DNA from: Chthonomonas sp. UBA2391
GTDB taxonomy: Bacteria; Armatimonadota; Fimbriimonadia; Fimbriimonadales; Fimbriimonadaceae
DNA: 10,371 bases
Direction of reading: 5' to 3'
Assembly: GCA_002343825.1 (NCBI GenBank)
Contig: DDSL01000155.1
Span: 34,639-45,009 of the forward strand
Below the pieces are notes generated by a model that saw only the letters and a list, made by a program, of their open reading frames with translations, ran no database searches and was not told the origin of the DNA. The position numbers and the translations under genes are program-made. Position 1 is the first letter of the stretch, and each line of letters starts with the position of its first letter. Of the stretch, positions 1 to 7,974 are shown piece by piece.

Positions 1-574
<574 letters not shown>

Positions 575-578
<4 letters not shown>

Positions 579-1381
579 CTGCTCTCATTGTAGAGCTTTC
601 GCCAGGTTTCTCGGTCGATCTGGTGGGGCCGGACCGTCGGGCTCAGACCCAAACCTTCTAGCCGGACCGGGTCGAAGCGCCCGCGGAGATTGTTTGCGAG
701 TGTCTTACGGGGTTGCGAAAATCCTTGACGGACAAACCCAAGGAACTCGTCTTCGTCGGGTTCAGCCGGGCGGGGGATGAATTCGAGGACGATGCTCTCG
801 ACTTTGGGCGGAGGAAAGAAGGCTCCAGCGGGAGCGTCGATCACCTTGCGGATTTCGAACTGGGTCTGCATTGCGATGCTGAGCGACCCCATCTCGGAGT
901 TGCCGGCCTGGGCTAGGATCTTCCGTCCGACCTCATGTTGCATCATCAGAACCGCACGCTGATAGAGGTCGCGGACGGCGGCAAACCGGGCGAGCAACGG
1001 CCCGGTGATGTTATAAGGCATGTTGCTCACGAGGACCCGAGGCTCGGGCAGTTCGAGCAAGACCTGTCGAAGATCAAACTGAAGTGCGTCGGCGTGGTGG
1101 ACCCTGGCTTTTGATGCGCTTTCGCCAAGGGCCGAGACCGCGATTGGATCGACCTCGATGGCGACGACGTGGTTAACTCGATCAGTGAGTCCGGCGGTGA
1201 GGACTCCCGGTCCGGGGCCGACCTCAAGGGCAGAAAGAGGCGCGGGGTTCACGGTCAGACGTGAGAGAATGGCCTCCACGACCTTAGGGGAGACCAAAAA
1301 ATGTTGGCCCCACTGCTTGGTCGGACGGAGTCCGTGCCGCAGCAGAAGGGCCTTGAGTTCAGAAGGATCGGTTAGGTTCAC
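575..1381 (-). CDS. rsmA: 16S rRNA (adenine1518-N6/adenine1519-N6)-dimethyltransferase RsmA (KsgA)
   Basis: This SAM-dependent enzyme dimethylates the two adjacent adenosines in the helix 45 loop of 16S rRNA during late 30S assembly. The 268-residue product has the usual family length. Visible signatures are GQHFL (25-29) in the N-terminal substrate region, motif I EVGPGPG (53-59), the acidic E76 of IEVD that contacts SAM ribose, D98 in HADAL, the catalytic N120-MPY motif (120-123) and FFPPPKVES (188-196) leading into the small helical C-terminal domain. The start is GTG at 1381, which overlaps the TGA of the upstream G5/3D gene by 4 bp (GTGA). The gene's own TGA overlaps the queG ATG by 4 bp. 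It is therefore the middle cistron of a three-gene coupled operon. All key residues are present and an active enzyme is expected. Confidence 0.97.
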
Positions 1382-2013
1382 CGACCGTTAAGGACGTGGA
1401 CGCGTACTTTGCGGCGTCCGAACTTGTAGATGGCCTTCTTGTCGGTCATGCAGAGGTCGATCTTGTTCCCCTTGATCGCGCTTCCGGTATCGGCGGCGAT
1501 GGCCAACCCGTAGCCTTCCACATAAACCCACGTTCGCAAAGGAATGACCCGAGGATCGACGGCCACGACGCCGTACTTGGCCATGATGCCGCTGGCCGTT
1601 TTGCCGCCATACTTCGAGCCGATGCCATCCATGGGATGGTAGGCGGTGGCGGTCATGGTCAGAATTTTGCGTCCCGTGAAGGAGCCACGACTGGTGGTGA
1701 AGCCTTCTCGACCGATCCGGTAGGTCTCATGGACGGGATCGATCTTCTCTTGGCTAACGACTCGGCGTCCAATGACCCGGTTGTTCTTGGACTTGGTCTC
1801 GAAGATCGTGACGATCTTGCCTTTCTTGCCTTCGGTCGACTTGACGACCCGTCCGCGTCCGATGTCGCGACTGACTTCGTAGCGGGTCTCAAATGGCAGT
1901 TCCCTGACCACCGTCGACTGCTTTCGTTCAATTCTAACTTCCGGTGTTCGACCCCAGGCAATCAGGGTCAAGGCCGGGATAAAGACTCCGCAGAGCCATT
2001 TTGAGCTTCTTAT
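1378..2013 (-). CDS. Secreted G5 domain + 3D domain protein (YabE-like), probable ATA start
   Basis: This is a predicted cell-envelope protein of the YabE/resuscitation-factor-like class. G5 modules are associated with wall binding. 3D domains resemble the catalytic barrel of lytic transglycosylases such as MltA, so a role in peptidoglycan remodelling is inferred. From the start at 2013 it has 211 residues: a signal-like segment with hydrophobic core WLCGVFIPALTLIAWG (about 6-21), a G5 domain (about 37-102) and a 3D domain (about 117-209) beginning MTATAY. The three signature aspartates are D153 (AVDP), D175 (AADTG) and D186 (IDLC). There is no in-frame ATG or GTG. A perfect AGGAGG (2025-2020) sits 6 nt before an ATA at 2013-2011. 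The only standard alternative, TTG at 1971, lacks a ribosome site and would cut the signal sequence in half. The stop overlaps the GTG of rsmA. Domain calls are firm; the start is inferred. Confidence 0.88.
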   Translation of the reverse strand: MRSSKWLCGVFIPALTLIAWGRTPEVRIERKQSTVVRELPFETRYEVSRDIGRGRVVKSTEGKKGKIVTIFETKSKNNRVIGRRVVSQEKIDPVHETYRIGREGFTTSRGSFTGRKILTMTATAYHPMDGIGSKYGGKTASGIMAKYGVVAVDPRVIPLRTWVYVEGYGLAIAADTGSAIKGNKIDLCMTDKKAIYKFGRRKVRVHVLNGR

Positions 2014-2019
2014 AGGGTG

Positions 2020-2025
2020 CCTCCT
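2020..2025 (-). promoter_or_regulatory. Ribosome binding site AGGAGG deciding the G5/3D start
   Basis: A perfect AGGAGG lies 6 nt upstream of the ATA at 2013 and in no useful register with any ATG, GTG or TTG in the G5/3D frame. An ATG at 1999 is in another frame that stops after 21 codons. This is the main evidence that translation begins at or very near 2013. Confidence 0.7.
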
Positions 2026-2043
2026 TGTGCTCGGTTTTATAAG

Positions 2044-2072
2044 GGTGTACCCCCATCGGAGCCAGGAGTCAA
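2044..2072 (-). promoter_or_regulatory. Possible promoter of the G5/3D-rsmA-queG operon
   Basis: On the minus strand TTGACT (2072-2067; five of six consensus matches) is followed after exactly 17 bp by TACACC (2049-2044; a weak -10). The predicted transcript start near 2037 would leave a leader of about 24 nt carrying the AGGAGG. The -10 match is poor, so this rests mainly on the good -35 and the spacing. The -35 lies inside a palindrome (2067-2080). Confidence 0.45.
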
Positions 2073-2080
2073 CCTTGACT
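2067..2080. repeat. 14-bp palindrome agtcaa-cc-ttgact, candidate operator
   Basis: Two perfect 6-bp arms flank a CC centre. On the minus strand one arm is the candidate -35 box of the G5/3D operon, so a dimeric regulator bound here would block or recruit polymerase. This is the only clear symmetric site in the 218-bp gap between the two minus-strand operons (2014-2231). The rest of that gap shows no coding signal and no convincing terminator for the upstream propeller-like gene. Confidence 0.35.
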
Positions 2081-2231
2081 TTTGCGCACCCATTGTGCTT
2101 CGAGACAGGGATTTTCCTCGTTACAGGTTCAAAACACGGTCATCAGAAGCCACTGTAGATTTTTGGCAAAAAGTGCGAATACTCCGCCATTTCTTGAGCC
2201 AGACTTTGGATCCGGCGCTTCCGAGCGGGCC

Positions 2232-3071
2232 TTATCGAGCCAGTGGAATGCGGGAAACCGGGCAAGGGCGGCCTTCGCTCGCGGTCAGAATCGCTTTGCC
2301 GTCGGGAGCATAAACGATGGCTTCACCCTGCGCCTCGATCGGCGCGTCGATGCGAATTGGCTTGCTTCGGAACCATTCCTCCCGCTTCTTTCCGACCGCG
2401 AACTCGTAGGCCGCGGTGTAGGTGCGCAAGGCCACCCACTTTCCATCGGCCGAGAGGTCTCCACCGGTGACCATCTGGGATCCGGGAACGATGCTGCCGA
2501 CCTCCACGTCGCCCATCTTCTTCAGGGTCACCTTGGCCGATCCGCGGGGGAATGGCGCGAAGTAAACGCCGGACTTTCCGCGGTTGACCTTGGTCACGAT
2601 CCAGAAGCCGCTGGACTGCGGATCGGCGATCAAGGTCTCCGAATTCTGGGGCCGATCCGGATACTTCACCTCGATCGTGTCAAACCGCTTGAGTTCTTCA
2701 CCCTTCCCCTTCGGTTCGGCGAGTCGATAGACGAAGATCGACGCTCGCTTCTCGGCGTTGTCCCCGATGTCGCCCAAGAAGAGCTCGCCTCGGCCACGAA
2801 CGGTGGCGGAGCTGATGTCTTCCCAGTCGATCGCCTTCACGCCTGCAAGGCTGAATTCGGCGACGACCTCGCCGGTTAGGGCAAAGCGGAAAAACCGAGC
2901 CGTGTCCCCGCTATCGTTGTGGGTCCAGTAGGATCCTGGAGAGTGGATCGAACGGGCTAAGCCCGAGCACTCGGTGATCTCGTTGCTCTTGAGGTCGACC
3001 ACTTTCTCTGGTTTGCCATAGGCTCGGGGCCCGGCGAGCAGAGACACGAGAAGAGTCGCGGTGAGGCTCAT
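2232..3071 (-). CDS. Secreted beta-propeller-like protein of unknown function
   Basis: The 279-residue product begins with a signal-peptide-like segment (about 1-19, hydrophobic TATLLVSLLAG). After it, blocks of short beta strands with acidic turns follow: ECSGLARS (34-41), WTHNDSGD (49-56), IDWEDIS, LFLGDIGDN and, near the end, GEAIVYAPDGKAILTASEG. This pattern recalls bacterial secreted propeller-like proteins with WTHNDSGD/GDIGDN loops, which are uncharacterised. The Asp-rich loops could bind metal, but that is inference. No catalytic motif is recognised and I assign no function. The ATG at 3071 overlaps the TGA of the AI-2E-family gene (ATGA), making this the last cistron of the 4889-2232 operon. 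Export to periplasm or surface is likely. Confidence 0.8.
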   Translation of the reverse strand: MSLTATLLVSLLAGPRAYGKPEKVVDLKSNEITECSGLARSIHSPGSYWTHNDSGDTARFFRFALTGEVVAEFSLAGVKAIDWEDISSATVRGRGELFLGDIGDNAEKRASIFVYRLAEPKGKGEELKRFDTIEVKYPDRPQNSETLIADPQSSGFWIVTKVNRGKSGVYFAPFPRGSAKVTLKKMGDVEVGSIVPGSQMVTGGDLSADGKWVALRTYTAAYEFAVGKKREEWFRSKPIRIDAPIEAQGEAIVYAPDGKAILTASEGRPCPVSRIPLAR

Positions 3072-4291
3072 ACTTCACCCGCGGTGCGGTGCCGCAGCGG
3101 AGTGGCAGGAAGCCGCAGGCTCTCGACCGAGGTCGTGTTGCTGACCCGCAGAATCTTCTGAAGGATGACCTTGACTGAACCCGCAACCGGGAAGGCCAGC
3201 ATCATCCCGACCAGACCAAAGAGTGCGCCACCGGCCAACACCACGAACATCGAAACAAGCATGTTCAGGCCCACCGCGCCGCCCATAAACCGGGGCATGA
3301 TGAACTGGTCGTAGAGCGCGGAAAGGCCGTAGAAGACCAGCGTTACGACGCCGGCATAGGCCCATGGGCTGGCCATCAAAAACATGAAGTTGCCGGTCTG
3401 TCCATTCAGCGCGACCACGAAGAAGATGGAGAGCGATCCGATGAGCCCCCCAATATACGGGACCATGTAGATCGCGGCCGCCAAAAGGGCCATCAAGATC
3501 GCGTACGGGACCCCGAGGACCGAAAGCACCACCATCATCAAGAGGGCATAGACCGCGACCGTGATCGTGACACCACGCAAGTAACTCACGAAAACCTGCC
3601 CGACCTCACGCAACAGGGCGATCGTTTCGGCGCGGATGCTGCTTGGGATCCATCCTACGCTGCGGATCCTCATGCTGTCCATATCGAGGAGCATCAGGAA
3701 CGCAAAGATGGGGGTGAAGAGCAGCATGAAAAACTGCGAACTCGCGCTGATCACCAGACCCAAAAAGCCATTGAAAAAGTTTTGAACGCTACGGGCGATC
3801 CGCGCTCGGTGCGGCTCCACATACTGCTGAACCAGAACCCTCCGGTCAGCGGGGATGCCCACCCGCTCAAGCGGACCCCGGAAGCTCTCCAGAAACTGGT
3901 CGACGGGATTGGGATTAAGCCCGGCCTGAGCTCGGACAACCGGGTTCCATCGCTCGAAGACGCCGTCCGTTTGGGTGGTCGCAAAGTTGGTGGTGATCGA
4001 TTGCAGGCGGGTGCTAAAGCCCGATAGCTGCACATTGATCATCGGGGCGACGCGCAAGATCAGCCCGGTGAGGACCCCAAAGAAAAGCAGAAAGACCACG
4101 CTGATCGCGAGGCCGCGTGACATTCCTCGGCGTCGGAGCTTCTGGATCGTGGGTTCGAGCAGAACCGCGATCACGAAGGCGAGGATGAACGGGAGCAGGA
4201 TGCTCCGGACGGCATAGAGAAACGTGCAGGTGGCGGCCACAACCGCCACCCACAGAAGAATGCGCCACCAATCGAAGGGGCGCGGTTTCAC
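3068..4291 (-). CDS. AI-2E family transporter (PF01594-type permease)
   Basis: This is an integral inner-membrane protein of 407 residues, typical for the AI-2E/TqsA/YdiK/YtvI family. Members have been linked to export of autoinducer-2, Na+/H+ exchange or other small solutes; the substrate here cannot be read from sequence. An N-terminal pair of hydrophobic segments (about 11-28 and 31-46) and another at about 60-82 are followed by a long soluble loop (about 83-190). The conserved C-terminal bundle then includes GVPYAILMALLAAAIYMVPYIGG and the family end block with PRFMGG, LGALFGLVG-like and FPVAG elements. The start is a GTG at 4291 directly abutting the TAA of the YtxH-like gene, with no intergenic base. 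The stop overlaps the next ATG. Both junctions suggest coupling. Confidence 0.93.
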   Translation of the reverse strand: MKPRPFDWWRILLWVAVVAATCTFLYAVRSILLPFILAFVIAVLLEPTIQKLRRRGMSRGLAISVVFLLFFGVLTGLILRVAPMINVQLSGFSTRLQSITTNFATTQTDGVFERWNPVVRAQAGLNPNPVDQFLESFRGPLERVGIPADRRVLVQQYVEPHRARIARSVQNFFNGFLGLVISASSQFFMLLFTPIFAFLMLLDMDSMRIRSVGWIPSSIRAETIALLREVGQVFVSYLRGVTITVAVYALLMMVVLSVLGVPYAILMALLAAAIYMVPYIGGLIGSLSIFFVVALNGQTGNFMFLMASPWAYAGVVTLVFYGLSALYDQFIMPRFMGGAVGLNMLVSMFVVLAGGALFGLVGMMLAFPVAGSVKVILQKILRVSNTTSVESLRLPATPLRHRTAGEV

Positions 4292-4522
4292 TTAGGCGCC
4301 TAACTCTTCGGGTTCGAGTTTGCTGGTGCGCTTCGCGCGTTGCTCCGAGATCCACTCTTCGGTTCGACCCTTGACTTCCTTGTAGCGCGAGCCGATTGCT
4401 TCTCGCGTTTCCCCCCCGGTCTTGGGGGCGAAGAGGATTCCTGCGGCCGCACCGACGATTGCGCCTAGCCCAAAGCCGGCGAGCAAGTAGACGAGACTAT
4501 TCTTGTCATCCGATTCACTCAT
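4292..4522 (-). CDS. YtxH-like small membrane protein
   Basis: This 76-residue protein has a glycine/alanine-rich transmembrane segment (about 9-31) ending in the family signature LFAPKTGGETRE (30-41). A charged tail with many Lys, Arg and Glu follows. YtxH/GvpP-type proteins are widespread, often stress-linked and of unclear biochemical role. The same frame is open further upstream, but that stretch only shadows the preceding gene. The ATG at 4522 has GGAGG (4533-4529) six nt before it and gives the normal family length. Its first 8 bp overlap the end of the coiled-coil gene. It lies between that gene and the AI-2E-family permease, so an accessory role at the membrane with them is possible but inferred. 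Confidence 0.88.
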   Translation of the reverse strand: MSESDDKNSLVYLLAGFGLGAIVGAAAGILFAPKTGGETREAIGSRYKEVKGRTEEWISEQRAKRTSKLEPEELGA

Positions 4523-4889
4523 TGTTTGCCTCCGTTGTATAGATGTTGGCGGGAAGGCTGGGTTTCTCCTTCCTGGCCGCTCTCGCGGTTTGAAAGATTT
4601 GCCATCCGAGCCCCAAGAGGGTCGGGGCAAGCCCGTTCTTCTTCGCTCCCAGCAACGTACCGACCAAGGGTACCCACGCGGGGTTGGCCATCGCCGGTGT
4701 TTTTGCCTGGTTCCGCATCGATTGGAGCTGCTTTTCTTGCTTTGCCAGGTTGGCATTAAGGCCTTCGAGCTGCTTTTGGAGTTTGGCGAGTTGCCCTTGA
4801 AGCTGTCGCAGCGCGTTGAGCGCGGTGACGGCTAGGCCCAAGCCAACCAATCCGAAGAGCACACCCAAGATGGCCAGCACAGTCTCCAT
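4515..4889 (-). CDS. Small coiled-coil membrane protein, unknown function
   Basis: The 124-residue product has one N-terminal transmembrane helix (about 3-24, ILGVLFGLVGLGLAVTAL). A short heptad-patterned coiled coil rich in Gln, Lys and Leu follows (about 28-62). A less polar C-terminal part contains WVPLVGTLLGAKKNG and GLGWQIFQTARAARKEK, which may be a membrane-associated amphipathic helix. I do not recognise a named family. It is the first cistron of the operon that continues with the YtxH-like, AI-2E-family and propeller-like genes. The ATG at 4889 has no Shine-Dalgarno. A weak TAACCT hexamer 12 nt upstream would give a very short leader. The topology resembles oligomerising membrane scaffolds, but no function should be assumed. 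Confidence 0.8.
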   Translation of the reverse strand: METVLAILGVLFGLVGLGLAVTALNALRQLQGQLAKLQKQLEGLNANLAKQEKQLQSMRNQAKTPAMANPAWVPLVGTLLGAKKNGLAPTLLGLGWQIFQTARAARKEKPSLPANIYTTEANNE

Positions 4890-4995
4890 ACCGATAGGAA
4901 TAGGTTACGCCATTTTTGTGATTTTGGGTTCAGTTCCCCGCGCACTTTGCCCGATGAGACCCAAGAATTTTCCCGGCAAGCAGGTTGAGGACCTC

Positions 4996-6285
4996 TCAGA
5001 GCCCTTCCGACCCGTCGGAAGAGGCGGATTGAACCCCGGATCTGAGGAGTTGCCTTGCCGACCGACCGCCGACCGCTCGGCGCAAATCCTGGACCGTGGC
5101 CTGCAATATCCGGCGCTCGAAGAAAGTCGGCTGAGTGCCGAGTTGGTTTCGAAGCGACTGACCAAACCTGAGCGCCCGCGCACACCCTTCCCAATCCTTC
5201 TGAGCACTGCTTGCCTGGGCAATTCGGTCACTCATCATGGCCGCGATCGGCAAAAACCTCAGGCGGTGAGCGGTGTGATAGTGACGCCATATTTCGATCA
5301 ACGCTTGGGGGTCACGGTCATTGGCCAGCACCATGTTGGCCAAAGTTTGGGCACTCACTTCGGCCAGGTGATCCCCGGCCGCACTCGCCTCGACGATTCC
5401 TCTTTGGGCGCAGGCCCAAGCTTGTTCGGGTTGCCCAAGATCGAATGCCACCAGGCCCATATTGACTTCCAGGAAGGCCCGGCGAAGGCCTCCCATCGAC
5501 TCCAAGGCCCGGCGAGCCGTCCGGGCCAGAATCACACTCGCGGTCTCCACGTTGCCCTTATAGAATTGTAATAGTCCGTCCTGATACTCCAGCGTTGTCT
5601 TGAGATCAGGATCCCCCAGCCGCTCGGCACGCACCTGGACACGCCGGAGAAGGGTCTCCGCTTCCGCCATCCGCCCGGCTTCTCGCAGGGTGATCACCAT
5701 CGATCCAAAGTCGTAGAGACCTAGCCTCAGATCGCCAGCCGCAATCGCCTCTCTCCCAAGTCGGCCATACCAATCGAGCGACTCACCGAGTCTTCCGCTC
5801 ATATAGAGTCGCCGGGCCATAACCCGATCTGCTGCCTTTGCATCCGAGTTCGGCGATGCAGGGTCGAGGGAGAGCCGCCGGTATTCCTCCAATAACGACC
5901 TCCCCTCGGTTCCCCCGGTCCTGTACAACTGAACCCACTCGTCATCCCAATTGCAGCAAAAATCGGCGCGAGTAACGGGGACCTCTACCCGGACCACCCC
6001 ATCAAGCGCCAGGGTAAAGCGGCGGCTTACAATCCAGTCCCCGAGTCCGGCTCGGCGCAGGGCGGCGATGGCTTGCCGGAGGGAATCGAAGCCCTTGTCG
6101 CGGGGAGACTGGGGCCAGATCGCGGCCGCGACGTCATCTCGGCGACTTTCGCCATGCACGACCAAGTAAGCCAAGACCTGTTCGGCCTGGCGATGGGAGA
6201 GCTTAATCCGCTGCCCGTTGCGGTATGCCGCAAAAATCCCGGCACAGCGGATCACTCCTTCGGTTGCGGCCAGAACCGCTGCCAT
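4996..6285 (-). CDS. Winged-helix (SARP/BTAD-like) regulator with TPR-like repeats
   Basis: The 429-residue protein looks like a transcriptional regulator. An N-terminal winged-helix segment (about 10-95) contains RQAEQVLAYLVVHGESRRDDVAAAIWP and then FDSLRQAIAALRRAG. This is the arrangement of OmpR-type DNA-binding domains in SARP and related large activators. From about residue 140 on it is almost all helical, with repeated units such as AGRMAEAETLLRRVQVRAERLGD and FYKGNVETASVILARTARRALE, consistent with TPR-like solenoid repeats. There is no NB-ARC or kinase domain. I chose ATG 6285 because TTGTCG-17-TACACT lies just upstream and the ATG falls 7 nt after the -10. An in-frame TTG at 6321 is the first three bases of that -35. 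It lies 3' of pruA on the same strand; its targets are unknown. Confidence 0.82.
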   Translation of the reverse strand: MAAVLAATEGVIRCAGIFAAYRNGQRIKLSHRQAEQVLAYLVVHGESRRDDVAAAIWPQSPRDKGFDSLRQAIAALRRAGLGDWIVSRRFTLALDGVVRVEVPVTRADFCCNWDDEWVQLYRTGGTEGRSLLEEYRRLSLDPASPNSDAKAADRVMARRLYMSGRLGESLDWYGRLGREAIAAGDLRLGLYDFGSMVITLREAGRMAEAETLLRRVQVRAERLGDPDLKTTLEYQDGLLQFYKGNVETASVILARTARRALESMGGLRRAFLEVNMGLVAFDLGQPEQAWACAQRGIVEASAAGDHLAEVSAQTLANMVLANDRDPQALIEIWRHYHTAHRLRFLPIAAMMSDRIAQASSAQKDWEGCARALRFGQSLRNQLGTQPTFFERRILQATVQDLRRAVGGRSARQLLRSGVQSASSDGSEGL

Positions 6286-6292
6286 CTCCTTA

Positions 6293-6321
6293 AGTGTACG
6301 CCGAAAAGGGCGAGCCGACAA
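6293..6321 (-). promoter_or_regulatory. Promoter TTGTCG-17-TACACT giving a leaderless regulator mRNA
   Basis: The -35-like TTGTCG (6321-6316; four of six matches) and -10-like TACACT (6298-6293; four of six) are separated by exactly 17 bp. The ATG at 6285 begins 7 nt after the -10, which is where transcription itself should start. The AAGGAG touching the ATG is too close to work as a Shine-Dalgarno. The promoter lies partly within the 51-bp gap after pruA. Confidence 0.5.
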
Positions 6322-6336
6322 CCGGTGAATTGCGGT

Positions 6337-7968
6337 TTACGACTCTTGCATAAACGGATACCGGTAGTCGGTGGGTGGATTAAAGGTTTCCTTGATCGTC
6401 CTGGCGCTGAGCCAGCGATAAAGGTTAATCATCGACCCGGCTTTGTCATTGGTTCCGCTCGCGCGGGCGCCACCAAAGGGTTGTTGCCCCACGACGGCAC
6501 CCGTAGGCTTGTCGTTGATATAGAAGTTTCCAGCCGCGTTCCGCAGGCGGTTCACAGCCAACTCGACCGACGTTCGGTCTTGACTGATAATTGATCCGGT
6601 TAAGGCATAAGGCGAGGTCTGATCGACGAGGTCCAGAGTCGCTTCGAACTGATCTTCGGGATAGACGTAGAGGGTCAAGACGGGGCCAAAGATCTCTTCG
6701 CACATCGTACGGTATTGTGGGTTTTTGGCTTCGATGAGTGTGGGTTCGACGAAGAAGCCAATGGACTTGTCCGCATTGCCTCCCGCGAGGATCGTGGCGT
6801 CGGGATGATTCTTGGCTTCTTCCAGATACTCGACAATACTGTCAAAGCTCTTTTCATCGATCACGGCGTTGATGAAGTTCGAGAAGTCCTCGACGCTACC
6901 CATCTTGAAACTCTTGATGCCTTCGACGAGCCCTTCCTTCACCCGTTGGGCGATGTTGCTCGGGATATAGCACCGGCTTGCGGCGGAGCATTTCTGGCCT
7001 TGGTACTCGAAAGCCCCCCGCAAAAGTGCGGTGATGACCACCTGAGGGTCGGCGCTCGGATGGACCATCACGAAGTCCTTTCCTCCCGTCTCTCCGACGA
7101 TTCGTGGATAGGCCTTGTACCGGCTGATGTTCTGGCCAATGGTCGTCCACATTCGGTTAAACGTCCCCGTCGAACCGGTGAAGTGGACCCCCGAAAAGTC
7201 GGCATGATTCATACAGGCCTCACCCACCACGGGGCCGTCGATCAAGGCTAGATTAATCACCCCAGGGGGCAGACCGGCTTCTTGCAAGATTTGCAGAAAG
7301 GCGTAGGCGCTATAGACTTGGGTATTGGCCGGTTTCCAGACGACGGTGTTCCCACAAAGGGCCGCGCTGGTGGGCAAATTTCCACCAATGGCTGTGAAGT
7401 TGAACGGGGTGACAGCCAGGACAAATCCTTCGAGTGGACGCCACTCCAGCCGGTTGTGCATTCCAGGGCCGCTGATCGGCTGTTGCGAATAGATCTCGGC
7501 CAAGAAGTGAACGTTAAACCGCAAGAAGTCGATGATCTCGCAGGCGCTATCGATCTCAGCCTGATAGATGTTTTTGCTCTGGCCAAGCATCGTCGTCCCG
7601 TTCATCAGGGTTCGGTATTTGGTTGCGATGAGATCGGCCGCCCGCAAAAAGATGTTGGCTCGGTTCTCCCAGCTGAGCGCCTGCCACTCGGCCCGGGCAC
7701 TCAGAGCGGCGTCGATGCAACTCTGGGCCTCGGCCGCGCCTCCCTTATGAAAATGTCCGAGCTTGTGGGCGCGTTCGTGCGGGGGGCGCAGGTCGACGGT
7801 GGTGCCGGTCCGCACCTCTTGGCCACCAATTACAAGCGGAACATCCCAGCTTTGGCCCTTCAACTCGGCGAGCTTCGATTTGATCGCGGCGCGCTCGCCC
7901 GATCCGGGCGCATAGCTAAGGACGGGCTCATTGATCGGCATCGGGTATTGGAACTGCCCAAACTTCAT
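6337..7968 (-). CDS. pruA: L-glutamate gamma-semialdehyde (1-pyrroline-5-carboxylate) dehydrogenase, group 1
   Basis: The enzyme oxidises glutamate gamma-semialdehyde, the open form of P5C, to glutamate with NAD+; this is the second step of proline breakdown. The 543-residue length and the N-terminus (NEPVLSYAPGSGERAAIK, 13-30) match the ALDH4A1/PruA group 1 type rather than the shorter RocA type. Visible features are TPFNFTAIGGNL (187-198) of the cofactor site, FTGSTGTF (263-270), the general base E293 in VGETGGKDFV, the nucleophile C327 in YQGQKCSAAS, EEIFGPVL (424-431) and PFGGARASGTNDKAG (497-511). No proline dehydrogenase gene lies in the window, so the partner is elsewhere. The ATG at 7968 has no Shine-Dalgarno but a TACACT hexamer 6 nt upstream. 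It is divergent from the P-loop gene across 33 bp. Confidence 0.96.
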   Translation of the reverse strand: MKFGQFQYPMPINEPVLSYAPGSGERAAIKSKLAELKGQSWDVPLVIGGQEVRTGTTVDLRPPHERAHKLGHFHKGGAAEAQSCIDAALSARAEWQALSWENRANIFLRAADLIATKYRTLMNGTTMLGQSKNIYQAEIDSACEIIDFLRFNVHFLAEIYSQQPISGPGMHNRLEWRPLEGFVLAVTPFNFTAIGGNLPTSAALCGNTVVWKPANTQVYSAYAFLQILQEAGLPPGVINLALIDGPVVGEACMNHADFSGVHFTGSTGTFNRMWTTIGQNISRYKAYPRIVGETGGKDFVMVHPSADPQVVITALLRGAFEYQGQKCSAASRCYIPSNIAQRVKEGLVEGIKSFKMGSVEDFSNFINAVIDEKSFDSIVEYLEEAKNHPDATILAGGNADKSIGFFVEPTLIEAKNPQYRTMCEEIFGPVLTLYVYPEDQFEATLDLVDQTSPYALTGSIISQDRTSVELAVNRLRNAAGNFYINDKPTGAVVGQQPFGGARASGTNDKAGSMINLYRWLSARTIKETFNPPTDYRYPFMQES

Positions 7969-7974
7969 GCCCGA

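Noticed and set aside
1396..2004. Plus-strand frame of 202 codons
   Set aside because: Mirrors the G5/3D gene, which has clear domain motifs; no start signal or family pattern on the plus strand.
2082..2879. Plus-strand frame of 265 codons
   Set aside because: Antisense to the signal-peptide-bearing propeller-like gene that is coupled to its upstream neighbour; product looks random.
4523..4756. N-terminal extension of the YtxH-like gene
   Set aside because: Arg/Pro/Trp-rich shadow of the coiled-coil gene; GGAGG and family length place the start at 4522.
4924..4964. Inverted repeat ttgggt ... acccaa between the regulator and the coiled-coil gene
   Set aside because: 6-bp arms with a loop of nearly 30 bases and no U-run; not a credible terminator or operator.
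4816..5571. Plus-strand frame of 251 codons
   Set aside because: Antisense to the regulator and across the intergenic gap; no motif, no ribosome site.
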